A stretch of DNA of 64,000 bases from Pseudomonas sp. UBA5706 (GTDB taxonomy: Bacteria; Pseudomonadota; Gammaproteobacteria; Pseudomonadales; Pseudomonadaceae), in assembly GCF_002419965.1 (NCBI RefSeq), contig NZ_DIHC01000011.1, positions 244,252 to 308,251 of the forward strand, written 5' to 3'. Made by a program: the position numbers and the translations under genes. The notes under the pieces are model-generated. The model was given only the letters and a program-made list of their open reading frames with translations. It made no database searches and was not told the DNA's origin. Each line of letters begins with the position of its first letter. The stretch's first letter is position 1. Positions 33,238-41,821 of this stretch are shown in pieces.

Positions 33238-34476
33238 ATGCTCGTTCGACGTACTTCCCTGGCGACCGCCGTTGCCGCCGCGTTCTTCTGCTCACTGGCC
33301 GTCTCGGCCGAACTGCCCGCCGAACAATTGCTCAAACAAGCCGAAGCCGAACAGAAGCCGTATCTGGCCACGGTCAAGCAACTGGTGGACATCGACACCG
33401 GCACCGGTCAGGCGCCGGGACTCAAGACCGTGAGCGAAGTGTTGGTCGAGCGTCTGAAGGCCTTGGGGGCGACAGTGGAAACCACCCCGGCCACGCCATC
33501 GGCGGGGGACAACATCGTCGGCACGATCAAGGGCAATGGCACCAAGACCTTCCTGCTGATGATTCACTACGACACGGTGTTCGGCCCGGGTACCGCTGCC
33601 AAGCGGCCCTGGCGCGTGGAGGGTGATCGCGCTTACGGCCCCGGCGTAGCAGATGCCAAGGGTGGCGTGGCGATGGTGCTGCACGCGCTGAAACTGCTGC
33701 AGGATCAGGAATTCAAGGATTTCGGCACCATCACGGTGCTGTTCAACCCGGATGAGGAAACCGGTTCTGCAGGTTCAAAGAGCATCATCGCCGAGCTTGC
33801 GCGCAAGCATGATTACGTTTTTTCTTACGAGCCGCCGGACAAGGACGCCGTGACCGTCGCCACCAACGGCATCAATGGGGTGTTCGTCGACGTCAAGGGC
33901 AAGTCCTCCCATGCAGGCTCCGCCCCGGAAGCTGGCAGGAACGCCGCCATGGAACTGGCGCACCAACTGGTTCAGCTCAAGAATCTGGGGAGCCAGGCCA
34001 AAGGTACGACGGTGAACTGGACCCTGCTCAAGGGCGGCGAAAAGCGCAACATCATCCCGGCCAGCGCTGCGGCCGAAGGCGATATGCGCTATTCGGACCT
34101 CAGCGAGTCGAACCGGGTGCTGGCCGACGGTCAGCGTATCGTGCAAAACAAGCTGATCGATGGCACCGAGGTGACCTTCCGCCTCGACAAGGGCCGTCCG
34201 CCGCTGGTAAGAAATCCGGCCACCGAAGATCTCGCCAAAACCGCGCAGGCCCTCTACGGCAAGATTGGCCGCCGCCTCGAACCGATCGCCATGCGCTTCG
34301 GCACTGACGCGGGCTACGCCTATGTGCCGGACAGCCAGAAACCCGCCGTGCTGGAAACCATGGGCGTGGTCGGCGCCGGGCTGCACGCCGATGATGAATA
34401 CGCGGAACTGTCGAGTATTGCGCCGAGGTTGTACCTGACGGTGGCGATGATCATGCAGTTGTCGGGTTCAAAGTGA
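33238..34476 (+). CDS. M20 family metallopeptidase, carboxypeptidase G2-like (glutamate carboxypeptidase)
   Basis: 412 residues from ATG 33238 (site GAGGG). A signal peptide of about 22 residues ends in AVSA before ELPAEQ. All catalytic residues of CPG2 are present at nearly the same positions: His110 (IHYDT), Asp139 (GVADAKGG), Glu173 and Glu174 (DEETG), Glu198 (SYEPP) and His383 (GLHADDEYAE), a constant shift of two from CPG2 numbering. CPG2 cuts C-terminal glutamate from folates and acyl-glutamates in the periplasm. It is convergent with an ArgD-like aminotransferase. Confidence 0.92.
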   Translation: MLVRRTSLATAVAAAFFCSLAVSAELPAEQLLKQAEAEQKPYLATVKQLVDIDTGTGQAPGLKTVSEVLVERLKALGATVETTPATPSAGDNIVGTIKGNGTKTFLLMIHYDTVFGPGTAAKRPWRVEGDRAYGPGVADAKGGVAMVLHALKLLQDQEFKDFGTITVLFNPDEETGSAGSKSIIAELARKHDYVFSYEPPDKDAVTVATNGINGVFVDVKGKSSHAGSAPEAGRNAAMELAHQLVQLKNLGSQAKGTTVNWTLLKGGEKRNIIPASAAAEGDMRYSDLSESNRVLADGQRIVQNKLIDGTEVTFRLDKGRPPLVRNPATEDLAKTAQALYGKIGRRLEPIAMRFGTDAGYAYVPDSQKPAVLETMGVVGAGLHADDEYAELSSIAPRLYLTVAMIMQLSGSK

Positions 34477-34522
34477 ACGGATGAGGCCATGCGCAAAGCG
34501 GTCTACTGCATCAGCATGGCTG

Positions 34523-34558
34523 GCCGGCGGTGATGTTATGAGCATCGCAACCGCCGGC
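34523..34558. terminator. Inverted repeat between convergent genes (bidirectional terminator or REP)
   Basis: GCCGGCGGT (34523-34531) and ACCGCCGGC (34550-34558) pair perfectly, with GATG and CATC pairing further inside. It lies in the 105-base gap between the M20 peptidase end and the aminotransferase end. No T-tract. Confidence 0.5.
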
Positions 34559-34581
34559 AGGCAGGAAGGTAACGGGGATTA

Positions 34582-35763
34582 TCATGTCACCCTGTTGCCC
34601 AACACGCCCACTACCGCATTCACGATCCGTTCGACATCTTTCTCCCCGATGATCAACGGCGGCAGCAACCTGATCGTCTGACCCCGCGTGATGTTGATCA
34701 GCACGCCATGGTCCCGTGCAGCCGCCAGGCACAGGTCGCGAATCGGCCTGATCAGCTCGATGCCGACCATCAACCCCAGCCCACGAATCTGCACCACGTC
34801 CGGATGCCCGGCCAGTTCATCGCGCAGGCGTGTCAGGAGCCGTTCGCCCTGCGCTGCAGCGTTGTTCAGCAGGCCCTGTCGTTCAACGATATCCAGCACC
34901 GTACAGGCCACCCGGCACGCCAGCGGATTACCGCCGAAAGTGCTGCCATGGCTGCCAGGGGTAAATAACCGCGCCACTTCGGCCGATGCCAGGCATGCGC
35001 CGATCGGGATGCCATTACCCAGCGCCTTGGCCAGGGTCATGACGTCCGGTACGATGCCCTCGTGCTGGAATGCGAACCAGCGCCCGGTGCGACCGATGCC
35101 GGTCTGGATTTCGTCGAGCATCATCAACCAGGCATTGGCGCTGCAATGCGCACGCAACGCCTTCAGGTAACCGGCTGGCGGTACGCTCACGCCCCCTTCG
35201 CCCTGAACCGGCTCAAGCATCACCGCGACGATGCGCTCGCCATGGGCCTGGGTTGCCTGCTTGATGGCATCCATGTCGCCGAACGGCACTTTGACGAATG
35301 CTTCGGTCATCGCTTGGTAACCCAGGCGCACGGTCCCGTTGTCGCTGGCCGAAAGTGTGCCGAGGGTGCGACCGTGAAACGCATTCTCCATGACCACTAC
35401 CAGCGGTCGCTCGATGCCTTTGGCCCAGCCGTACAGCCGCGCGAGTTTAAGCGCCGTTTCGTTGGCTTCGGCACCGGAATTATTGAAGAACGCCTGCTCC
35501 AGCCCCGACAACCGCGTCAACTTGCCCGCCAGCTGCTGTTGCCAGTCGATCCGGTAGTGGTTGGAAGTGTGCAACAGCAACCCGGCCTGCTCGGTGATCG
35601 CCGAGACGATCCACGGGTGGCTGTGACCGACGCCCGTTACCGCGATCCCCGCCACCGCGTCCAGGTACTGACGCCCGGTTTCGTCCCAAAGCTGCATACC
35701 TTCGCCTCTGACGAAACTCAAGGGCAGCGGTATGTAGGTATTCATCAGGCAGGCAGCGGTCAT
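34582..35763 (-). CDS. Acetylornithine/succinylornithine aminotransferase-like class III aminotransferase (ArgD family)
   Basis: 393 residues from ATG 35763, matching the family's roughly 400. Class III motifs: GAEANETALKLARLYG, ENAFHGRTLGTLSA, the cofactor Asp in MLDEIQTGIGRTG, and the PLP lysine in TLAKALGNGIPIGA. The MNTYIPLPLSFVRGEGMQLWD start matches ArgD/AruC. It transfers an amino group between N-acetylornithine (or a related omega-amino acid) and 2-oxoglutarate. It is probably a second copy, since it lies outside an arginine cluster and beside its own divergent LysR gene. The precise substrate is inferred. Confidence 0.9.
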   Translation of the reverse strand: MTAACLMNTYIPLPLSFVRGEGMQLWDETGRQYLDAVAGIAVTGVGHSHPWIVSAITEQAGLLLHTSNHYRIDWQQQLAGKLTRLSGLEQAFFNNSGAEANETALKLARLYGWAKGIERPLVVVMENAFHGRTLGTLSASDNGTVRLGYQAMTEAFVKVPFGDMDAIKQATQAHGERIVAVMLEPVQGEGGVSVPPAGYLKALRAHCSANAWLMMLDEIQTGIGRTGRWFAFQHEGIVPDVMTLAKALGNGIPIGACLASAEVARLFTPGSHGSTFGGNPLACRVACTVLDIVERQGLLNNAAAQGERLLTRLRDELAGHPDVVQIRGLGLMVGIELIRPIRDLCLAAARDHGVLINITRGQTIRLLPPLIIGEKDVERIVNAVVGVLGNRVT

Positions 35764-35861
35764 GTCCGTAGTTCCATCACAGGGTATGGCAGCAGTATGG
35801 TTAACGGCTTTTACTGTATAAAGATCGACTTTCTTCAGTGACTTTAAAGCAGAGCTTGATA

Positions 35862-36764
35862 ATGGACGTTTTTCAGGCAATGGCGGTGTTTGTGAAAGTA
35901 GTGGAAACCGGCAGCCTGACCGCCGCCGCACGCCAGTGTGAAATGTCGACAACCATGGTCGGCAACCACCTCAAGGCGTTGGAGCAACGTCTGGGCGTGA
36001 GCCTGTTACAGCGTACGACGCGTCGCCAGAACCTGACGGAGTTCGGCCTGCAGTACTATCGCCGCTGTGTCGAAGTCTTGGGGCTGGTCAACGATGCGCA
36101 GCGCATGGCAGAACACGCCCAGACCCAACCCAGCGGCACCCTGCGCCTCACCGCGCCGCCTGCATTCGGCGCCGAACGCCTGGCGCCCATGCTCAGCGAC
36201 TTCACCCAGCGCTATCCAGAACTCAAGGTCGAGGTGGTGCTGAGCAATCAATTGATGGACCTGATCGAGCACGGCTTCGATGCGGCGATCCGCCTGGGGA
36301 TTCCCGAGCCGTCGGCGCTGATTGCCAGGCCGTTGCAGGACTACACCCTGACCATCTGCGCCTCCCCGGATTACCTCAAACGTCGCGGCACACCGCGAAT
36401 CGCCGATGATCTGCGCGATCACCATTGCCTGGCCTTCGCCTACTCCGCAGGCGACGACTGGCGGGCCGCCGACAAGCTATGGAAGCTGACCGGTCCACAA
36501 GGCGTGACGGAAATTCCGGTGTCCGGCCCGATGATCGTCAACAGTTCGCCAGCACTGCGGCAGGCAGCACTGGCGGGCATGGGCGTGGCAATGTTGCCGG
36601 ATGTGCTGATCAGCGAGGATCTAAAGGCCGGGCTCCTGGTGCCACTGCTGCAGGATTACCAGCCTCCCAGTCGACCCATGTGGCTGCTATACCCGCAGGA
36701 TCGTTACCGGTTGCCCAAGGTCCGTCACTTTGTGCAGAGCGCGTTGGCAGCCTGGGGAAAATGA
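35862..36764 (+). CDS. LysR family transcriptional regulator
   Basis: 300 residues from ATG 35862. The N-terminal HTH (AMAVFVKVVETGSLTAAARQCEMSTTMVGNHLKALEQRLG) and ligand domain with GFDAAIRLGIPEPSALIARPL place it in the large DsdC/CrgA-like LysR group common in Pseudomonas. It is divergent from the ArgD-like gene with a 98-base gap and convergent with a RidA gene 32 bases away. Regulation of the aminotransferase is likely (inference). Confidence 0.9.
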   Translation: MDVFQAMAVFVKVVETGSLTAAARQCEMSTTMVGNHLKALEQRLGVSLLQRTTRRQNLTEFGLQYYRRCVEVLGLVNDAQRMAEHAQTQPSGTLRLTAPPAFGAERLAPMLSDFTQRYPELKVEVVLSNQLMDLIEHGFDAAIRLGIPEPSALIARPLQDYTLTICASPDYLKRRGTPRIADDLRDHHCLAFAYSAGDDWRAADKLWKLTGPQGVTEIPVSGPMIVNSSPALRQAALAGMGVAMLPDVLISEDLKAGLLVPLLQDYQPPSRPMWLLYPQDRYRLPKVRHFVQSALAAWGK

Positions 36765-36796
36765 CCGTGCTGCTGCGCCGCACTACGCGGCCGCTT

Positions 36797-37267
36797 CTAC
36801 CCAGCCACCGCAATCAGATCCAGCTCCACCGTCGCATTTTTCGGTAACTGGTACACCCCTACCGAGCTACGGGTATGAGCCCCGACCTCGCCGAACACGA
36901 AAAACAGCAACTCAGAGGCGCCATCCGCGACTTCGCTCTGCTGGGTGAAGCTGTCGGTGCACTGCACGAACAGCGTCATGCGCAGCACTCGCTTGACCCT
37001 GTCGAGGCTGCCCAGGCTGCGTTGCAACAAGGCAAGGGCGCGTAGCGCACTGATTTTTGCGCCCAATTGCGCCTGCTGCAGAGACACATCGGCACCTGCG
37101 CGCCCGGTGACCACGACGGTGTCGCCCACTCGCGGAATCTGGCCGCTGATGTAGACCTGATCTTCGTGGCGAACCAGGGGCACATAGTTGCCGCCGATCT
37201 TGATCTCGCCATCAACGTCATAACCAGACTGCTCACACGCCTGTTTGAAACGTAAATCACACGACAT
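36797..37267 (-). CDS. RidA family protein (longer type)
   Basis: 156 residues from ATG 37267, chosen over 37282 because AAGG is correctly spaced. The fold is recognised from VPLVRHEDQVYISGQIPRV, ALALLQRSLGSLDRVKRVLRMTLFVQC and the end SVGVYQLPKNATVELDLIAVAG. This is the longer RidA subfamily (about 150 residues) often found with amino acid catabolism genes, and it is distinct from the 118-residue RidA at 17572. A stem-forming inverted repeat lies directly upstream. Confidence 0.88.
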   Translation of the reverse strand: MSCDLRFKQACEQSGYDVDGEIKIGGNYVPLVRHEDQVYISGQIPRVGDTVVVTGRAGADVSLQQAQLGAKISALRALALLQRSLGSLDRVKRVLRMTLFVQCTDSFTQQSEVADGASELLFFVFGEVGAHTRSSVGVYQLPKNATVELDLIAVAG

Positions 37268-37670
37268 AGCCGGCCCTTGCATTGAGGGCGTGAACTGAGG
37301 AATTCACGCCCAGAGATTCCTACACCGTAATCCGTAACGGGCTGGAGGGTATTGGCAGACACAGATAGCGCCTAACGCCTCCTGTGTAAAGTCATTGACC
37401 CTAATCAAATGCGTTGAAGTTGGACATGCCCGGCGCTCGCGAATGACAACCCCTTGGACAAGCCGTTGGGCTCAGCGGCCAGGGGCAAACGGCTCATCCC
37501 ACAGGAGGTTTGCGCAAAGGCCGCTACACAACATCCAGTAACGATGCGTGTTGCGATATCGAGTTGACCCCAGGCGGAGTTGAGGCAACTCTGTTCCACG
37601 AGTTTCAGGGCAAGGAATGCCCGGCGCACGCTTGCAGCGACGCGCCTTCACTACGTCAAGGACTGACTAA
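37268..37670. other. Intergenic stretch with an inverted repeat
   Basis: 403 bases between the divergent RidA and PI-PLC-like genes. The only clear structure is the inverted repeat at 37286-37311. The remaining 360 bases hold no gene I can support; promoters for both genes should be here. Confidence 0.4.
37286..37311. promoter_or_regulatory. Inverted repeat upstream of the RidA gene
   Basis: GGGCGTGAA (37286-37294) and TTCACGCCC (37303-37311) are perfect 9-bp inverted repeats spaced by eight bases. They sit 19 bases before the RidA ATG, so they could form an mRNA hairpin close to the start or be a repressor site. Confidence 0.45.
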
Positions 37671-38594
37671 ATGACTACCTTTCAAGGCAACACCGACGCG
37701 CCCGTTCATCTTCAATGGATGGCCCAGACCCCTAACCTTGAGCATCTGCGGATTGACGAACTGATCCTGCCAGGCTCACACAACTCGGGCAGCGACAAGC
37801 AATCGCCCAACTTCGGCGTACCTCAAGAGTACGCTCAGGACGTTTCGCCACTGGAGCAACTTCGTCACGGCATCCGGGTGCTCGACCTGCGAATCGCCGT
37901 TGACGAAAACTATCCGGAAGGCGACCCCGCCCGCTTCCAACTCTTCCACCTGACAAGCTCTGGCAGAACGGTCGCGGTCGACATCGTCGAAGCCGTTCGG
38001 GCGTTTTTCGCTGAACTGGAAAGCGACGGCACCGCGGCCCGGGAAATTCTTATTCTGGATTTTCATCAGTTCGAGGGGTTCACCGATCAGGCCCATGCGC
38101 AACTGCAGGCGCAGGTGTTCAATGAACTAGGAGGCCGGGTCATTCCGTTTGACATGCATCACTGGACGCTCGGGCAGATCTGGGAGCATCAGCCGGGCAG
38201 AAATGTGGTGGTCGCTTACAACTCCAGCAGCGTCGAAGAGCTGGGGTGGGACGGCGTCACCCAGCGCTGGCCCGGCGAGAACCTGTTCAATACCAACACC
38301 CTCAAAACCTTCGTCGATGACGTGTCCAAAGAACACAAAGCGCCTTTTTACCTGCAGGCGGTGCAGTGCGCGAAATATTCGCTGCCCTTCCATACCCCGA
38401 GCGACTTGAGTCATAAGATTGATCAATGGTTCGAATCGGTCGACGAGAACAGCTATATCCAGAATTTCTACATCATCAATACCGACTGGTCACTGCGCAG
38501 CCATTTGATCGCCAATTGTCGACATGCCAACGAGCTTCGAGGCGCTCGCAAGCTAAGCCATCCTGACGAACACCTGCAACCGACACGCCGCTGA
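37671..38594 (+). CDS. PI-PLC X-domain (phosphodiesterase) protein
   Basis: 307 residues. The catalytic X-domain signature is LPGSHNSG with His37, followed by GIRVLDLRIAV (Arg74) and a second His in FQLFHLTS (His93), the pair expected for general acid/base catalysis. It also has LDFHQFEG and VVVAYNSSSVEE, as in eukaryotic PLCXD proteins and bacterial PI-PLC. There is no signal peptide, so it is either cytoplasmic or exported by another route. Family enzymes cleave phosphatidylinositol or related phosphodiesters. Since most bacteria lack PI, the substrate is unknown. It ends one base before the convergent small ORF. Confidence 0.85.
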   Translation: MTTFQGNTDAPVHLQWMAQTPNLEHLRIDELILPGSHNSGSDKQSPNFGVPQEYAQDVSPLEQLRHGIRVLDLRIAVDENYPEGDPARFQLFHLTSSGRTVAVDIVEAVRAFFAELESDGTAAREILILDFHQFEGFTDQAHAQLQAQVFNELGGRVIPFDMHHWTLGQIWEHQPGRNVVVAYNSSSVEELGWDGVTQRWPGENLFNTNTLKTFVDDVSKEHKAPFYLQAVQCAKYSLPFHTPSDLSHKIDQWFESVDENSYIQNFYIINTDWSLRSHLIANCRHANELRGARKLSHPDEHLQPTRR

Positions 38595-38595
38595 T

Positions 38596-38913
38596 TTAGC
38601 AACGGGTGATCAAACCCTGGCGTGCGATGCGCGTCAGGTGCCGGATCACCCCTTCGGCATGCTCGGCGGACGGCGCCTGGATCACAGCCAGGTCAAACTG
38701 GTCGTTGGCAAAGCCGGCAAGGGATTCGTCGACATCGATGAACCGGATGAGGAACGCATGAGGACCGTGCTGGCGGCGGGGCCAACCGTCGAGATAGCGC
38801 AGCAGCGTCGGCTGATGGGCACCGCCCAGGAGAATTTTCGGGTTGCTACGGTTGAATTGACTGGCAATGGGAGCCAGACGAACGAGGGGGCGCGGACTGG
38901 GGTTGCTGCTCAT
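38596..38913 (-). CDS. Small hypothetical protein
   Basis: 105 residues from ATG 38913 (GAGGCAGAG upstream, long spacing). The sequence has one Rossmann-like stretch: KILLGGAHQPTLLRYLDGWP, then RFIDVDESLAGFANDQFDLAVIQA, then VIRHLTRIARQGLI. This resembles the N-terminal half of SAM-dependent methyltransferase-like folds, but the motifs are too weak for a family call. It stops at TAA two bases past the end of the PI-PLC gene, convergent. Could be a truncated remnant of a longer gene. Confidence 0.6.
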   Translation of the reverse strand: MSSNPSPRPLVRLAPIASQFNRSNPKILLGGAHQPTLLRYLDGWPRRQHGPHAFLIRFIDVDESLAGFANDQFDLAVIQAPSAEHAEGVIRHLTRIARQGLITRC

Positions 38914-39233
38914 AGTGCGTTTTCTCTGCCTCAGTGTTGCGCTGGGCAGCGGCGAGAGGCAACACCGAACCAGCGCTTTAGCGGTATTTCGGTGACGTTC
39001 TCGACGACATCCGGCGCCCCGCAAGTAGCTGTTTAAATCGGCGCATGAGCGGCATCGTAGAGAAGCCGAAGGGGAATTGTCAATTGGCGGGGTGATCGTC
39101 CGCCAAGCGACAGCAGCGGATGATCATTCTTGCGCCATATGGGATAAGCCGGTGCTCGACCGCTATGCGTCATTGACGCGTCGGGCACCCGTCAGGCATT
39201 GGTGCGCTGCAGGGAATGCCCGGAAAGCATCGA
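38914..39233. other. Intergenic stretch without recognisable gene
   Basis: 320 bases between the start of the 105-residue ORF and the end of the lytic transglycosylase gene. I see no ORF with a site, no strong hairpin and no RNA gene. Confidence 0.35.
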
Positions 39234-40655
39234 TCAATCTCTTGAGGCCACCTTGCGTGTCGAAGGACTCTCCAGTGAACTGCGCTCCTGGTCGTACGCC
39301 AGATAATACTTGTTCACACTGTTCACGTAGCTGACCACGTTCATCCCCGCCTGCTCCATCGCCACGCGTTCGACCTGAAAGAACCACTGATTCGGATTCA
39401 AGCCCTGCCGCCGGGCCTCGGCCCGCATTGCCTGAACTCGCTCAGGCCCCAGGTTGTATGCCGCAAGGGTGAACGCCATGCGCTCGCGCTCGTTAATGCG
39501 CGGGCTGGCAAAGAATTTGCGACGAATCATCGCCAGGTATTTGCTGGCGGCCTGCACATTGCCATCGACATCGCGAATGTTACCCACGCCAACCCGCTGC
39601 GCCGCCGACGGCGTGATCTGCAGCAGACCCGTGGCGCCGCTGCCGCCCTTGGCCACCGGGTTTAGGGCCGACTCTTTGAAGGCCAGCGCTGCCAGATCCA
39701 GCCAGTCCATCTTCTGCGCATCGGCGTGACGCTGAAGGGTAGGCCGCAATTTTTCCAGACGCTGACGGTCTTCCCGGGCCAACGGGTAATGCACGCGATA
39801 GAGGTCTTTATAGGCTTTTTGAAACGCCGCATCCTGGTTGGCCGGCGGCTCGTAAGTGTCGAGGAATCGGTCAACCGTGGCATGCAGCATGACGGCGTCT
39901 TTGCGCACGAACCACTTCATGTCCCCCGGATCGCTCAGCGCCAGGCTGCGGTCGACGCGCAATCTGGGCATAACCCGCACCCAGCGCTCGGCAATCGGTT
40001 GCTCGACCACAGTCAGGTGATAGATCCCGGCCTGGACCATTTCCAGCACGTCTTCCACGGCCAGGCTCGGATCGACCCATTCGATTTTGACCGGCGGTAG
40101 CTTGCGCAGCGCCAGCCTCTGATTGAGCTGCACGATCGCATCGTCCGCCACGCTACCACTGGCCAACATCAGCGTGCGACCCGACAGTTGCTCCGGGTGC
40201 TTGAGCACGCGCTCGCCACGTACGCCAACCACCACCAACGGCACGTGGCTGACCACCGGCGCGGTGGCATCGACGTACTGCGCGGCACTGGCGTCGAGCA
40301 ACTCGCCGGGGGCAACCATGTCCCCTTCTCCGCGCTGCAGCGCGGCAAGCAGTTGATCCTTGGCTTTGGGAATCAGTTTGATCGAGACGTTCTGGCCATC
40401 CCGGGCATGGCCATTGAGGTACTTTTCGAAGGCTTGCAGGCGGCGATATTCGACGCCAATCGGCTCGCCCTGCACCTCGCCCGAGCTGTTGCGGCTCTGG
40501 TTGACCAGCACGCGCAGCACTTTGCTGCTGCGTATCGCGGCAAGGTCGCGAACCTGGGTTTTCTTGATAACCACCGGCGGCCCGGCGGGACGTGCCGACG
40601 CATGGGCCGGCACCATCAACAGGCACAGTAATGAAATCAGCGAGGCTCGGATCAT
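39234..40655 (-). CDS. MltF-like membrane-bound lytic murein transglycosylase
   Basis: 473 residues from ATG 40655 (GGAG five bases upstream). The signal peptide is about 20 residues (MIRASLISLLCLLMVPAHASA). The N-terminal half is a solute-binding-protein-like domain (SSKVLRVLVNQSRN, GVEYRRLQAFEKYL, GDMVAPGELLDA, LAVEDVLEMVQAG). The C-terminal half is a Slt-type lysozyme fold with the catalytic Glu in AFKESALNP, then GATGLLQITPSAAQRVG and AAYNLGPERVQAMR. This two-domain layout is MltF. It cleaves peptidoglycan glycan strands, forming anhydromuramyl ends. The gene is leftward and divergent from tatD. Confidence 0.9.
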   Translation of the reverse strand: MIRASLISLLCLLMVPAHASARPAGPPVVIKKTQVRDLAAIRSSKVLRVLVNQSRNSSGEVQGEPIGVEYRRLQAFEKYLNGHARDGQNVSIKLIPKAKDQLLAALQRGEGDMVAPGELLDASAAQYVDATAPVVSHVPLVVVGVRGERVLKHPEQLSGRTLMLASGSVADDAIVQLNQRLALRKLPPVKIEWVDPSLAVEDVLEMVQAGIYHLTVVEQPIAERWVRVMPRLRVDRSLALSDPGDMKWFVRKDAVMLHATVDRFLDTYEPPANQDAAFQKAYKDLYRVHYPLAREDRQRLEKLRPTLQRHADAQKMDWLDLAALAFKESALNPVAKGGSGATGLLQITPSAAQRVGVGNIRDVDGNVQAASKYLAMIRRKFFASPRINERERMAFTLAAYNLGPERVQAMRAEARRQGLNPNQWFFQVERVAMEQAGMNVVSYVNSVNKYYLAYDQERSSLESPSTRKVASRD

Positions 40656-40840
40656 TGACGCTCCGGGAAAATGCCGAAAAAACGGGCTTGAAGTCTGTGT
40701 CTGGCCGTCGCGCGGGGCTGCATGGACAAGGCAGTTGGTCACGACACAGGGATCTAATAATTCTAAGCAGTTGAACCTGCTTGTTTTTTATCGCTTCAAT
40801 CGCTCTGGTATTCTTCTCGGCCTCCGGCCTGAGGTGAACC

Positions 40841-41659
40841 ATGCATTTAATCGACATCGGCGTCAATCTTACGAACCCTTCATTCGCCTCCAAAGAACAG
40901 GAGGTGCTCGACCGCGCCTACGGGGCAGGCGTGGCGCAATTGATCCTCACCGGCACCAACGTCGACAGCAGTGAACAGGCGCTGCAGATGTGTCACCAAC
41001 TGGACCAAAGCGCTCAGCGCTTGTTCAGCACCGCCGGGGTTCACCCCCATTCGGCGAGCGATTGGACAGCGCAGACCGAACAACAGTTGCAGGCGCTGCT
41101 CAAGGAGCCTTCGGTGGTCGCAGTGGGTGAATGCGGCCTGGATTTCAACCGCGACTTCTCCCCTCGCCCGCAACAGGAACAGGTGCTGCATGCCCAGTTG
41201 GCACTGGCTGCAACCTTGAATCTGCCAGTGTTTCTGCATGAACGCGAAGCCGACGAACGGCTGCTGGCGATCCTGCGCGAGTACCGCGATCACCTGCCCG
41301 GCGCGGTCATCCATTGTTTTACCGGCGAAAAACGTGCGCTGTTCAGCTACCTGGACATGGACCTGCACATCGGTATCACCGGCTGGATCTGCGACGAACG
41401 CCGGGGCACTCACTTGCATCCGCTGGTTCGCGAAATCCCCAGCGGCCGCCTGATGCTGGAAAGCGATGCGCCCTGGCTGCTCCCCCGCAGCCTGCGACCG
41501 AAGCCGAAGAACGGCCGCAATGAGCCAGCCTATCTGCCGGAGGTACTGCGGGAAGTGGCGCTGCACCGCGGTGAAACGCCCGAAGACGTTGCCGCGCACA
41601 CCACGGCCTGCGCGCGTGCCTTCTTTTCACTGCCGATGCTCAACGAGTCCGCCCTGTAG
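40841..41659 (+). CDS. tatD: TatD family metal-dependent hydrolase
   Basis: 272 residues; ATG 40841 follows GAGG. Motifs: MHLIDIGVNLTNPSF at the N terminus (metal-binding region), TAGVHPHSA, GECGLDFNRDFSPR, FLHEREADERL, VIHCFTGEKRALF and LLESDAPWLLPR with the catalytic Asp. The family includes 3'-5' exonucleases/DNases active in DNA fragment processing. It is cytoplasmic. Divergent from the transglycosylase gene. Confidence 0.9.
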   Translation: MHLIDIGVNLTNPSFASKEQEVLDRAYGAGVAQLILTGTNVDSSEQALQMCHQLDQSAQRLFSTAGVHPHSASDWTAQTEQQLQALLKEPSVVAVGECGLDFNRDFSPRPQQEQVLHAQLALAATLNLPVFLHEREADERLLAILREYRDHLPGAVIHCFTGEKRALFSYLDMDLHIGITGWICDERRGTHLHPLVREIPSGRLMLESDAPWLLPRSLRPKPKNGRNEPAYLPEVLREVALHRGETPEDVAAHTTACARAFFSLPMLNESAL

Positions 41660-41821
41660 CCGTATGGCTTAGCGACGCCCACCACCCTTGAAGCTGGTGC
41701 TAGATCGGCTAGCCTACCTTCGCCTTATCAAAGACTGATGCAGATCAACGCTTGGGACATGCACAGCTGAGAAACTAATGGCACCTTGCCTTATCACGTG
41801 CAATCACAGAAGAGCTTCCTC

